Origin: an uncultured Bacteroidales bacterium
GTDB lineage: Bacteria > Bacteroidota > Bacteroidia > Bacteroidales > Bacteroidaceae
Length of the DNA stretch: 64,000 bases
NCBI GenBank assembly: GCA_902774335.1
Contig: CACYHW010000011.1
Span: 1 to 64,000 of the forward strand
Direction: 5' to 3'
Shown here: positions 53,475 through 62,848 of the stretch, in pieces
Numbering within the stretch: position 1 is the stretch's first letter
Layout: every line of letters begins with the position of its first letter
Position numbers and translations under genes: made by a program
The notes under the pieces: model-generated
The model's input: the letters and a program-made list of their open reading frames with translations, nothing else
Database searches by the model: none
What the model was told of the DNA's origin: nothing

Positions 53475-54107
53475 CTACGGACATACAGGACGCACAGTGT
53501 GACCATATTCTCGACAAGATCCACCCGTTTGACCCATAATGAAATAACAGTCCTGCATGTACCAGGCGTAGCAAGGGTTATCACGGAGTGAACTGGACAA
53601 GTATTCGCATGATATCCCAACACAGTGTGGATCAGTAATTGAGAAGTATCCGCATGATGGAAGAAAAATAGAACGATCAGTGTAACCGTTTATTTTACTA
53701 GTTACACAAAAGCCCTTTATGCCATTCACTGTTATTCTTCTCCAAGTGGTGTTTTTGCAAAGTTCATTTAATTCAGCATCATTTGGCATACGCCAACTTC
53801 CGCCCCATTCGACGTGGGCCACATCATCTACCAAGTCAAGGCATGTCTTATTATCTACAATTCCATGTTCTTTTTTTGTATTGTACTTTGAATACTTGAC
53901 GTTATCATACCAGTCTCCACTGATACGGAACTTATAAGTTTCAATTGTGTATTCTTTTTTAGGAGTTGTTTCGCCCCACGCATAATAGGCACCAATCCCC
54001 TCAGGCTTATTTGCTCCCACATTACAAGTAGCCCATTTTACGCTGAGACCCAAGTCAACATATTCATGCCCATTTGCTGAACCTGTTGCTTTTAATGTTA
54101 TATCCAT
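53475..54107 (-). CDS. FISUMP-like (major paralogous domain) protein
   Basis: 210 residues. HEYVDLGLSVKWATCNVGA, YYAWGETTPK, EWGGSWRMPNDAELNELC and the C-terminal YGHTVRPVCP are the hallmark phrases of the Fibrobacter succinogenes major paralogous domain, common in Bacteroides surface proteins. The first residues (MDITLKATGSANG) form no signal peptide, unusual for this family, and place the domain directly at the N-terminus. Many Cys residues suggest disulfides, so an export signal may be missing through truncation. A -7 box (TATGTTTG, complement of 54135-54142) is 28 nt upstream, which supports the start. Confidence 0.8.
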   Translation of the reverse strand: MDITLKATGSANGHEYVDLGLSVKWATCNVGANKPEGIGAYYAWGETTPKKEYTIETYKFRISGDWYDNVKYSKYNTKKEHGIVDNKTCLDLVDDVAHVEWGGSWRMPNDAELNELCKNTTWRRITVNGIKGFCVTSKINGYTDRSIFLPSCGYFSITDPHCVGISCEYLSSSLRDNPCYAWYMQDCYFIMGQTGGSCREYGHTVRPVCP

Positions 54108-54231
54108 AGTTTATTGCTGATAATTGTGAACTCACAAACATACAAATAAGTAGCTTATCTCTTTTAATGTTTATAGGAAATAATGGATTTGATGAAGTAT
54201 TTGTTAATAAAAAAAAGCGTGCGTGGGTACC

Positions 54232-54259
54232 TTGTATATGCGATGTTTTACTACCTTTA
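54232..54259 (+). promoter_or_regulatory. Probable promoter of the BREX operon
   Basis: TTG at 54232-54234 and TACCTTTA at 54252-54259 (one mismatch to TAnnTTTG), spacing 17 nt. It would give a leader of about 160 nt. Confidence 0.45.
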
Positions 54260-54352
54260 TAGCCAATAACCAACTGATGCCTCTGGGATGAGTGGCGGAT
54301 GTTGGCTCGACAAAGACCACCACGCCATTTGGCAATACAATCATAATACTAT

Positions 54353-54423
54353 AAAGAACTCCCTCACAGTGTAATAAGGGCTTGGTCGCCTGTCGAGACG
54401 CTGTTGAGGGATGTTCTTTTTTT
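54353..54423 (+). terminator. Attenuator-like hairpin in the BREX leader
   Basis: 54353-54369 pairs with 54401-54419 along the full 17-bp arm (two bulged bases), and a run of seven T follows at 54417-54423, 5 nt before the brxA ATG. A second pair, 54306-54319 with 54385-54398, would cross it and cannot form together with it, as in terminator/antiterminator switches. Confidence 0.55.
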
Positions 54424-54428
54424 GGTTG

Positions 54429-55052
54429 ATGAGTACTAACAGTCCATATACAGCAGCTATTACCGGAGGAGGATTTCTCTGGGAGGAGACTAATGTGCTG
54501 CTGCCCCTACTCCAGGCCGAGAACAGGGAAGAGCTACTGAAAGATGAGAGGGTCAATAACAGGCTACTCCACATCAATGCTGAGACGTCACGTTACAGGT
54601 TCATTATGGAGATATGCCGCCGCTATGATGCAATGCCGGTGTCTTTCTGGAATGATTACAAGATGATGAGTGCAGATGACCAGCAGGTGGCGCTGTTCTT
54701 TGTAATACTTAAGACCTATAAGATTTGCTTTGACTTTCATGTTAATGTTACCATGAGGAAATGGAACAGCATCAGTAAGTCTGTGGTATATGAAGATATT
54801 GACATGGAGTTTAACGAGGTGTCTGCAAGAGATGAGTTTGTTGATTCTTGGAGTGACAAGACCAAACGAAAGGTTGCTGGCGCTTACCTTACCATACTCC
54901 GTAAGGTTGGCATGCTTGACCAGGATGATAAACTGCATGCTATCAATGCAAGCAACTTTGAGTACTATATACAGATTGGCGAGCAGTGGTTTCTTGAAGC
55001 ATGCCTACTGCAGCCGTATGAGATTGAAAAGATTAAAAAGGCTATTTTATGA
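54429..55052 (+). CDS. brxA: BREX protein BrxA (DUF1819)
   Basis: 207 residues. The opening SPYTAAITGGGFLWEE and the helical remainder fit the DUF1819/BrxA family, a small NusB-like DNA-binding protein of BREX type 1 systems. It is the first gene of the operon and overlaps brxB by 4 nt. The ATG at 54429 is chosen because the family begins at this motif; the longer frame starts inside the hairpin stem. Cytoplasmic. In BREX, the proteins act together to methylate host DNA and block phage DNA replication. Confidence 0.9.
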   Translation: MSTNSPYTAAITGGGFLWEETNVLLPLLQAENREELLKDERVNNRLLHINAETSRYRFIMEICRRYDAMPVSFWNDYKMMSADDQQVALFFVILKTYKICFDFHVNVTMRKWNSISKSVVYEDIDMEFNEVSARDEFVDSWSDKTKRKVAGAYLTILRKVGMLDQDDKLHAINASNFEYYIQIGEQWFLEACLLQPYEIEKIKKAIL

Positions 55053-55660
55053 CCATAAAGGAACTTGATGATAAACTGAACAGTCCGGGGTTCCAGGATC
55101 CTGAGAATGGTGACTTGTTCTACAATTTCTTTATTTACCAGTATCCTGCTGATAAGGAGTATGACATACGACGCCAGATACAGGAGTTCAAGGAAAACCT
55201 GATACGTCCGATAAGTTACGTAGATGTGCTTACTCTTAATCTGTTTGATGAGTTCTGTAACTTTCTGGACCAGAAGAAATTCCTGAAGCATCCCAGTATG
55301 CTGAAGTATCAACTGGAGAAGGAGAAGGCTGATCCTACACAAGCCCCAAATACGCAGGAGACTTTGACTCGTAATGCCCACAGCCCGGAATTTGTCAAGT
55401 ACCTACATGAAAGAATACTGAATCATATAAACATCAAGGATGATTTCAGACGCCCATACGTGTTTGTTTACGGTGTGGGCAGTATGTATCCATATCTGCG
55501 TGTCAACGAATTGCTGGCACTTTATGAGGACTATAATGACACAAGCCGGTACAAGATTATTGTCTTTTACCCCGGTCATAGAGAGAATAATTCATTCCGT
55601 TTGTTTGGTACCCTACCCGACAACCACACCTATCGTGCAACCCTTCTAATCAACGAGTGA
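55049..55660 (+). CDS. brxB: BREX protein BrxB (DUF1788)
   Basis: 203 residues. YVFVYGVGSMYPYLRVNELL and KIIVFYPGHRENNSFRLFG are the DUF1788/BrxB signature. Its biochemical role is not settled; it is essential for defence in studied type 1 systems. It overlaps brxA by 4 nt and is followed by brxC after 1 nt, so the three are translationally linked. Confidence 0.92.
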   Translation: MTIKELDDKLNSPGFQDPENGDLFYNFFIYQYPADKEYDIRRQIQEFKENLIRPISYVDVLTLNLFDEFCNFLDQKKFLKHPSMLKYQLEKEKADPTQAPNTQETLTRNAHSPEFVKYLHERILNHINIKDDFRRPYVFVYGVGSMYPYLRVNELLALYEDYNDTSRYKIIVFYPGHRENNSFRLFGTLPDNHTYRATLLINE

Positions 55661-55661
55661 T

Positions 55662-58600
55662 ATGAAACTTAGAGAGTTATACAGCAAACCTATCAACCGT
55701 GCTGTCAACCCAGCAGTAAGTGCAACCAAGTTTGACCCTGAAACCGAGAAGATAGAGATTCAGGAATACGTATTTACCGATGAGATTATCAATGGATTAT
55801 ACCGTATTCTGGATGCGATCAAGAATAACAAGCCATACGACCATGTAGGTATTTGGATTGACGGTTACTACGGATCCGGTAAATCTCACTTCTTGAAGTA
55901 TCTGGATTACTGCATCACTCCTGATGTACAGGAAGAGGCTCTGGAGAGGCTGCTGGAGGCTATCAAGGCCATTGACCCGCTGGATGCCAATCACAATATT
56001 AGCTGTAGCTATGACAATATGCTTACTATAGCCAACTGGCTGAAGAAAGCCACGATTGATACCTGCATATTCAACCTGGAGACCAGCTACGATAACTCAA
56101 CTGATAAGAAGAAGGCTTTCCTCCATGTGTTCTGGAATGAGTTTAACGGTAAGCGTGGATTCAACAAGTTCAACCTGACACTGGCACAGAATCTGGAAAA
56201 ACCGTTATTGGAGAAGGGCGTGTTTGAGAAGTTCAAGGAACGGATTGCCGAGGAAGGTGGTGACTGGAATGATCCCGGCATGGCTGCCGATATGATTGAC
56301 AATGAACTGGGCATGGTTTTGGATATAGCTTGCGAGCTGGCCCCATCACTGGATAAGGACAGCATCAGAGAGCGTATCCTGAAGCGTGATACCAATATCA
56401 GTATAGACAGGTTCAGCTCTGAGCTGGCTGCGTACTTGAAAGATAAGGATGAGGATTATCGTTTAATACTCTTGGCTGATGAGGTAAGCCAGTTTATCAA
56501 TAAGGAGCGTGACCGTTATCTAAACTTGCAGGAGATAATAACTAAGCTATCTGAGACCTGCGAGAATAAGGTATGGGTGGCCTGTACCGCACAGCAGGAT
56601 TTGAGCGAGGTCCTTGATGACTGCAATATTGCTGAGGAGAAAGATAAGGAGGGTAAGATTATGGGCCGCTTTGAAGTGAAGGTTTCACTGAAGGGTACCC
56701 AGCCAGAGGTTATTACACAGAAGCGTATTCTTGATAAGAAAGACGAAGTTGTGCCGGCTCTGAGTAAACTGTATGAGCAGCAGAAGGCTTCATTTGGACT
56801 GCAGTTCAAACTGCCTAACAGCTATACTGCATACGAATCCAAGGAAGACTTCATAGCATACTACCCATTCGTGCCGTATCAGTTCAAACTGATTATGCAG
56901 GTATTCAACTCATTCCTGCAGTTGGGCTATGTAGCTAAGGAGGTAAAGGGTAATGAGCGAAGCATAATTAAGGTTATCCATTCTACCGCCAAGGCTTGCG
57001 CTGAGGAGGAACTGGGCCGTTTTGTATCGTTTGATGAGCTGTACAATAATATGTTTGAGGAGGGCTTGCAGGCCCGTGGCCAGAGAGCTGTGGATAACGC
57101 ACTGCGTATGGCACGTGAATACAAGCGTGATCCGAAACTTGCAGTGCGCGTGGCCAACCTGCTGTTTATGATATGCAACATATCACAGACCGACCAGTTG
57201 CTGTTCCCGGCCAACATAGATAACGTAACCACCCTGCTTGTAAACGATACCCAAACCCCGCGTCTGACTATCAAGAACGAGGTTGAGAAGATTTTAGACT
57301 TTCTGTGTGATACCAACATTATACGCAGGGAACCCGGCAAGAACGGAACATTGGATACATATACGTTCTATAGCGAAGAGGAAATGAAGGTGGCTCAGTT
57401 GATTCAGAGCCAGTCTATAGATAACAACACACAGTCAGTGATGCTGAGTGATGTTATATTCAAGTATCTGACCACTCTCAAGAATAAAGAAACGTATTTG
57501 ACACGTTCTTTTGCTGTAGGATGTACCATCAAGCAGCGGCACTACCTGTCAAACTCTCCTGATATAACTGTTGAGTTTGCTGTGGATGCAGACTATGATA
57601 GTCCAGAAATCCTGGCAATGGAGAATACACCTACCCGTATGGTTTATTATCTTGGACAGCAGTTCAAAGAGAATAAGAAATTGAGGAATGCATTCTACTG
57701 GTACTGCCAGGTGAACCGTTATATAGCCACACCTGCGACTAGTGAAGAGAATGCCAATACCCGCAAGGAATTTGAAAAACGTGCTGAGGAGCAGTACAAG
57801 AGCATTATTGCACCTGAGTTCCAAAAGATACTTGACACTTGCCCTGTGATATGCGGCATGACAGTGGTTGACGATGTAGAGCTGGGTGGCAAACGTGGAG
57901 CCGAGAGATTCCATAATGCTATACAGAAGCATCTGGCTAGTATCTATACCAAAGGAAATCTGGTTGACCATCCTTCAATACCGCGCAATACTGAAGCTCT
58001 GAAGAAGGCAATAATGAGGCCGATCAATACCGGTGATTATGAAGGTATGAATGCAATGCTTACTGAGCCGGAACATGAGGTTGATATCTACTTGAACAAA
58101 CAGTTTGTGGAGGCTAATGTTGCTGATGTTGTGAGCAAGTTTACGAAGGCACCGTACGGATGGGATCCAATTTGCACACTCTATGTTGTGAATGAGCTTG
58201 TGCGCCGCCATACACGTGATTATTCATACTCCAACAACCCAAATGTTGAGACAAGTGTTGTGGCAAACCGCATTGTAACTGAGACTAACAAGTTTACGCT
58301 GAGGCAGGCAAAAGCCATATCACAGGAACTGATAAACAAGTTTACGGCTGCGTGGAAGAACATATTTGGTGTTTCTGAGGCATTCACAACCACAGACAGT
58401 ACACAACTGTTCAGGATGAGCCGTGAAAAAGAGAATCCACGTAGCCTGGTCAACTTCCGTGATGGCTACAGAAAGGTAGAATTTGAGATAAGTTCATATC
58501 CTTTTGCCGAGCCTATACACCAAGCTATAGACATGTTTGAATCCTGGCTTGATGAGCGTGACCCCCAGAAGTACTTCCAGACAATCATTGATAGGAATGC

Positions 58601-59255
58601 TGAGGCCCGCGAGATTGTAGATAAGTGCAAGGAGATTGTACAGTTTACCCATGACCAGCTGCCGGCGTATAAGAGGCTCAAGAAGTTTGCAACAGATAAC
58701 GAATACAATTTCTCGTTCATACCAATTGATGAACAGGAAAAGGTAACCGAGTTCTTGAAGATAGAAACTGACACGTGGCCTATTAAGGGATTCAGGAAAT
58801 ATATTCAATTGCAAAAAGACCTTGAAGCTACGCTTGAGGTTGTACGACAAGGTTACAGAGACAAGATACGCGCTGCTTACAACGAGCAGTTTGATTATCT
58901 TGAGAGCGTAGCAAAGGAACAAAGTGTTCCATTAACTGTACTTTCTAACAGAGAGAACACGATAGCATCCAAGACAGCTCCTGATAATATCCTGATATTG
59001 GACGGTAATACGAATACCGACAAGTTCTATGAAGAGCAAGTTGAGAAGATTATCAATTATGTGAATGCCCATAAGCCACAACCTGAGACAAAAGTTGCTG
59101 AGCCTAAGCATAATTACATTAAGCAGGTAACTCTTGAAACCAAGACTAAAGAACCCCTGAAAGACGAGAAAGATATAGAAAACTATCTGGCTGGATTAAG
59201 GGAGCAGCTCACCAAGTTGCTTACAAATAACGGCAGCATCATGATTATCAAGTAA
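55662..59255 (+). CDS. brxC: BREX ATPase BrxC
   Basis: 1197 residues, the usual BrxC size. A P-loop GYYGSGKS (68-75) in WIDGYYGSGKSHFLKYL and a Walker B LILLADEVSQFI (Asp273-Glu274) place it in the BrxC/PglY ATPase family related to ORC/Cdc6 AAA+ proteins. It is probably the motor of the complex. The long C-terminal part is helical. It ends 8 nt before pglX. Base composition is about 40% GC in a hand-counted line. Confidence 0.93.
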   Translation: MKLRELYSKPINRAVNPAVSATKFDPETEKIEIQEYVFTDEIINGLYRILDAIKNNKPYDHVGIWIDGYYGSGKSHFLKYLDYCITPDVQEEALERLLEAIKAIDPLDANHNISCSYDNMLTIANWLKKATIDTCIFNLETSYDNSTDKKKAFLHVFWNEFNGKRGFNKFNLTLAQNLEKPLLEKGVFEKFKERIAEEGGDWNDPGMAADMIDNELGMVLDIACELAPSLDKDSIRERILKRDTNISIDRFSSELAAYLKDKDEDYRLILLADEVSQFINKERDRYLNLQEIITKLSETCENKVWVACTAQQDLSEVLDDCNIAEEKDKEGKIMGRFEVKVSLKGTQPEVITQKRILDKKDEVVPALSKLYEQQKASFGLQFKLPNSYTAYESKEDFIAYYPFVPYQFKLIMQVFNSFLQLGYVAKEVKGNERSIIKVIHSTAKACAEEELGRFVSFDELYNNMFEEGLQARGQRAVDNALRMAREYKRDPKLAVRVANLLFMICNISQTDQLLFPANIDNVTTLLVNDTQTPRLTIKNEVEKILDFLCDTNIIRREPGKNGTLDTYTFYSEEEMKVAQLIQSQSIDNNTQSVMLSDVIFKYLTTLKNKETYLTRSFAVGCTIKQRHYLSNSPDITVEFAVDADYDSPEILAMENTPTRMVYYLGQQFKENKKLRNAFYWYCQVNRYIATPATSEENANTRKEFEKRAEEQYKSIIAPEFQKILDTCPVICGMTVVDDVELGGKRGAERFHNAIQKHLASIYTKGNLVDHPSIPRNTEALKKAIMRPINTGDYEGMNAMLTEPEHEVDIYLNKQFVEANVADVVSKFTKAPYGWDPICTLYVVNELVRRHTRDYSYSNNPNVETSVVANRIVTETNKFTLRQAKAISQELINKFTAAWKNIFGVSEAFTTTDSTQLFRMSREKENPRSLVNFRDGYRKVEFEISSYPFAEPIHQAIDMFESWLDERDPQKYFQTIIDRNAEAREIVDKCKEIVQFTHDQLPAYKRLKKFATDNEYNFSFIPIDEQEKVTEFLKIETDTWPIKGFRKYIQLQKDLEATLEVVRQGYRDKIRAAYNEQFDYLESVAKEQSVPLTVLSNRENTIASKTAPDNILILDGNTNTDKFYEEQVEKIINYVNAHKPQPETKVAEPKHNYIKQVTLETKTKEPLKDEKDIENYLAGLREQLTKLLTNNGSIMIIK

Positions 59256-59263
59256 GGAACGGT

Positions 59264-62200
59264 ATGGATACGAATAGAATAAAGAAGTTTGCCGTAGAGG
59301 CTCGCAACAGGCTTAAAGCAGGCATAGAAGCCAAGATAATTACACTGGGCTTTGACCGGAAAGGAAATGTGCCGGAACACATGCACCCGCAGCTGATGCA
59401 GGGCGGTACGCTCTGGAATGGCCAGCTCCAGACAGAAGGCTTTTACTACCAATGGCAGGCACTATACAACCGAGTACAGCAGAAGGGAATCAAGGAGGTA
59501 TATGAGGAAGCCGCTTATACTTGGTTTAACAGACTTGTTGCTATCCGTATTCTGATGAAGAACGGACTTATTGAACCCGTCTTATCTTACGTGGGTGCTA
59601 CACGCACTCCAAGGATTGTAGATGATGCCCGCATGGGAAGAATGCCACAGATGCAGGAGCGACAGCGCCAGTTATTGATGGAGCTACTAGATGACGACTC
59701 CAAAACAACAGAGCAATTCGCATTATTAGTAACAGCATATTGTCACGATAATCCTATCTTGTACAAGTGCTTTGGAGCAGTGGCTGACTATACAGAGTTG
59801 CTGCTGCCTAATGACATACTTACAGAAGGAGGTTTCATAGATATGCTGAATCATACTGATTTTATTACAGATAGTGATTATGAAACTCCGGAACTCATAG
59901 GCTGGCTGTATCAGTTCTATATTTCAGAGCGCAAAAACGAAGTATTTGCCAAAAAAGGAAGGTACGATGTCGACGAGATAGCTGCTGCAACCCAAATATT
60001 TACCCCAAACTGGATTGTCAAATATATGGTCCAGAACACTGTGGGACGCATTTATTTAGACAATCATCCTGATGCGGCAAGCATATTTAAACCTAAGTGG
60101 AAATATTTAGTAGAGCCATCAACACCTACGCCACAAGAAGCTATTTACAATTACGTCGAATTACCAGACCTACTTGTGGGTGATCTGGCATGCGGTTCCG
60201 GCCATATATTAAATGAATGTTTTGATTTACTTTACGACCTATATATTTATGAGGGTTATTCACGCAGTGAAGCAATAGAAAACATCTTTACCAAAAACCT
60301 GAGAGGTGTTGATCTTGATACACGAGCAAAACAATTAGCAACTTTTGCATTAATACTTAAAGCATGCCAAAAAGACCGTTCTTTTACTGATGCGCATATA
60401 TTACCTATTGTTATTGATATGCCCAATGCTATCCCACAAGAACAAGTATATGAACGGATAAAAGAATTTATACAAGAAACGCCATCAACACAGTTCTATA
60501 ACGAACTTACAGCATGCTTTAAGCTAATGGAAGATGCTGATTCATTAGGTTCGATAATGAAGTTTGAACTATCAGATATTACTAGAGCTGAATTAAAGCA
60601 AATGTTCAATTATTGGTTGAATCAGAACATTATACCAGACACCGTGAAGGAAATAATGCCTGCTGTGTCTTTAATGCTGACTTTAACAGAAAAATATTCG
60701 GCGCTTGTCATGAACCCACCATATATGGGCGCAGGAAATATGACAGAAGTTTTATCTAATTACGTAAGACGTAATTACGAGGATGGTAAAGCTGATCTAT
60801 TTTCAACATTCATGTTATTAGCCAGCAGTCGTTTGGCAGATCAGGGCAAGTATGGCATGATCAATATGCACTCATGGATGTTTCTTTCTTCTTTTGAGAG
60901 TTTACGCCGTTCATTACTTGACAATTTGCATATAGATTCCCTGATACATCTCGGACCTCGCACATTTGATGAACTTAGCGGTGAAGTCGTTCAAAATGCT
61001 GCTTTCGTAATAAGTAACACACATTATTGTAATGATATTAGTCTTACTAATAACGGAGTATATTATCGACTTGTAGATGGAAGGAATTGCAGCGAAAAAG
61101 AACAACTATTCCTTAAGGCACAAGAGAATCACACTAAAGGCATATATTATCCCAGAGTTGAACAAACAAAATTTGATAATATTCCTAGCCTATCTATAGG
61201 TGGTTACTGGGCTAGTGAAAACATTGTTAATACATTCCATGATAATACGCTAAATAATTATGTACATGCTGTCAAAGGTTTAGACACATGTGATAATGAA
61301 AAATTTACTAGATTGTGGCATGAAGTAGCTATTGAGAAGATAGGTTTTAATATTGATGATATTTCACATACTTTTTACCACAAATGGTATCCTTACTGCA
61401 AAGGCGGAGGTTCTAGAAAATGGTATGGACTATTAAACTTTGTTGTTAATTGGGAAAATGACGGTGAGATTTTAAGAAACGTCCGAGATGATAATGGAAA
61501 AATAAAATCTAGGCCTCAGAATACCCGATATTATTTTAAGCATGGTATTACATGGAGTTCTATTTCAAGCAGCGACATAGCTCTTAGATATATGGATAAC
61601 TGTATTTTTGGAGGTGGTGGATCTGCTATGTTTAGCAGGACTGATGTGAATTATTTATATGTTATTCAAGCATTTTTAAATTCTAAATGTTCCAAGTATT
61701 TGTTGAAAATACTGAACCCGACATTAAATGTTCTTGTAGGAGACTTTCTTAACCTCCCATTAATACCAACTATACCTAATGGCCTTATAGATATTGTTAA
61801 TAATTCTATTTCAATTTCGAGACTTGACTGGGATGCCCATGAGACCTCATGGAATTTTATTACCAGCCCACTCTTAGGGAATGAATCAGCGATACAAGAA
61901 GCTGGAGAAACTGTCAATTTAGAATTTGCCATAGGCTCATTAGAAGGACAAGTAGCACATTATAAAGCTGTTTGTGAGCAAAATTATAGTACACTTCATG
62001 AAAATGAAGAAGAACTGAATCGTCAGTTTATTGAGATTTATGGCCTTCAAGATGAACTTACTCCTGATGTGCCACTTGATCAGATTACCATACTTCAGCA
62101 AGGCGAAATATCTATAAAAGATAATGAAATAATATGGCATGATGATGTACTAATAAAGCAACTCATCAGTTATGCTGTGGGTGTTTGGATGGGGCGGTAT

Positions 62201-62842
62201 CGTTTGGATAGACCAGGACTTAACATTGCCCACCCCAACCCGACTGATGAAGAGCTTGCTCCATACAGCATTGACGGCGAGAATGTTTATATAGATGATG
62301 ATGGATTGATTCCAGTATTACCCCAGAGTTCACCTTTTGACGATAACTTAAGCAGCAGAATAGCAGACTTTATACGTATAGCCTTTGGTGAGGAGAGCCT
62401 TACTGAGAATCTGAACTATATGGAGAAGGCCATGGGTACAACCATCTCCAACTATGTGCAGAAGGACTTTTGGAAGGACCACAAAAAGATGTATCAGAAC
62501 AGGCCTATCTACTGGCTCTTTTCCTCAAAGAAAGGTGCTTTTAAGTGCCTGGCATATATGCATCGTATGGATGCCTATACTGCTGAGAGAGTACGCACCA
62601 ACTACTTGTTACCCTACATCGAGTTCCTTCAGAACCAGATAAACGAGCTGGAGAACCGTGCAGTTTTACTCTCTACAGCTGAGAACCGCAGACTCCAAAC
62701 ACTACAGAAGGACTTGGAAGAGTGCCGTGAGTATCACGAGCGTTTACAAGTAGTGGCCGAGCAAGCTATAAGCTTTGATCTTGATGATGGTGTGGTGGTG
62801 AACTATGCCAAGTTTGGAGATGTACTGGAAAAGATTAAGTAA
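59264..62842 (+). CDS. pglX: BREX adenine-specific DNA methyltransferase PglX
   Basis: 1192 residues, full length for type 1 PglX. SAM-binding motif I DLACGSG (307-313) and catalytic motif IV NPPY (484-487) define an N6-adenine methylase of gamma type; the C-terminal half should hold the target recognition domain, which sets the host methylation site. The N-terminal 220 and C-terminal 220 residues are encoded by DNA of the same composition as brxC, while about 59950-62160 is far more AT-rich (single-line hand counts 27-32% against about 40-43%), pointing to a mosaic gene. No frameshift or internal stop is seen. The start is 8 nt after brxC. Confidence 0.93.
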   Translation: MDTNRIKKFAVEARNRLKAGIEAKIITLGFDRKGNVPEHMHPQLMQGGTLWNGQLQTEGFYYQWQALYNRVQQKGIKEVYEEAAYTWFNRLVAIRILMKNGLIEPVLSYVGATRTPRIVDDARMGRMPQMQERQRQLLMELLDDDSKTTEQFALLVTAYCHDNPILYKCFGAVADYTELLLPNDILTEGGFIDMLNHTDFITDSDYETPELIGWLYQFYISERKNEVFAKKGRYDVDEIAAATQIFTPNWIVKYMVQNTVGRIYLDNHPDAASIFKPKWKYLVEPSTPTPQEAIYNYVELPDLLVGDLACGSGHILNECFDLLYDLYIYEGYSRSEAIENIFTKNLRGVDLDTRAKQLATFALILKACQKDRSFTDAHILPIVIDMPNAIPQEQVYERIKEFIQETPSTQFYNELTACFKLMEDADSLGSIMKFELSDITRAELKQMFNYWLNQNIIPDTVKEIMPAVSLMLTLTEKYSALVMNPPYMGAGNMTEVLSNYVRRNYEDGKADLFSTFMLLASSRLADQGKYGMINMHSWMFLSSFESLRRSLLDNLHIDSLIHLGPRTFDELSGEVVQNAAFVISNTHYCNDISLTNNGVYYRLVDGRNCSEKEQLFLKAQENHTKGIYYPRVEQTKFDNIPSLSIGGYWASENIVNTFHDNTLNNYVHAVKGLDTCDNEKFTRLWHEVAIEKIGFNIDDISHTFYHKWYPYCKGGGSRKWYGLLNFVVNWENDGEILRNVRDDNGKIKSRPQNTRYYFKHGITWSSISSSDIALRYMDNCIFGGGGSAMFSRTDVNYLYVIQAFLNSKCSKYLLKILNPTLNVLVGDFLNLPLIPTIPNGLIDIVNNSISISRLDWDAHETSWNFITSPLLGNESAIQEAGETVNLEFAIGSLEGQVAHYKAVCEQNYSTLHENEEELNRQFIEIYGLQDELTPDVPLDQITILQQGEISIKDNEIIWHDDVLIKQLISYAVGVWMGRYRLDRPGLNIAHPNPTDEELAPYSIDGENVYIDDDGLIPVLPQSSPFDDNLSSRIADFIRIAFGEESLTENLNYMEKAMGTTISNYVQKDFWKDHKKMYQNRPIYWLFSSKKGAFKCLAYMHRMDAYTAERVRTNYLLPYIEFLQNQINELENRAVLLSTAENRRLQTLQKDLEECREYHERLQVVAEQAISFDLDDGVVVNYAKFGDVLEKIK

Positions 62843-62848
62843 TTTGAT

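Larger units (their letters stand above)
54108..54428. other. Leader region of the BREX operon
   Basis: 321 nt without a gene. It contains the divergent promoter of the FISUMP gene, a probable plus-strand promoter and an attenuator-like structure, both annotated separately. No BrxR-type regulator gene is present in front of brxA. Confidence 0.6.

Noticed and set aside
53360-53623. Minus-strand frame downstream of the FISUMP-like gene
   Set aside because: Overlaps the end of the supported gene in another frame and has no motif.
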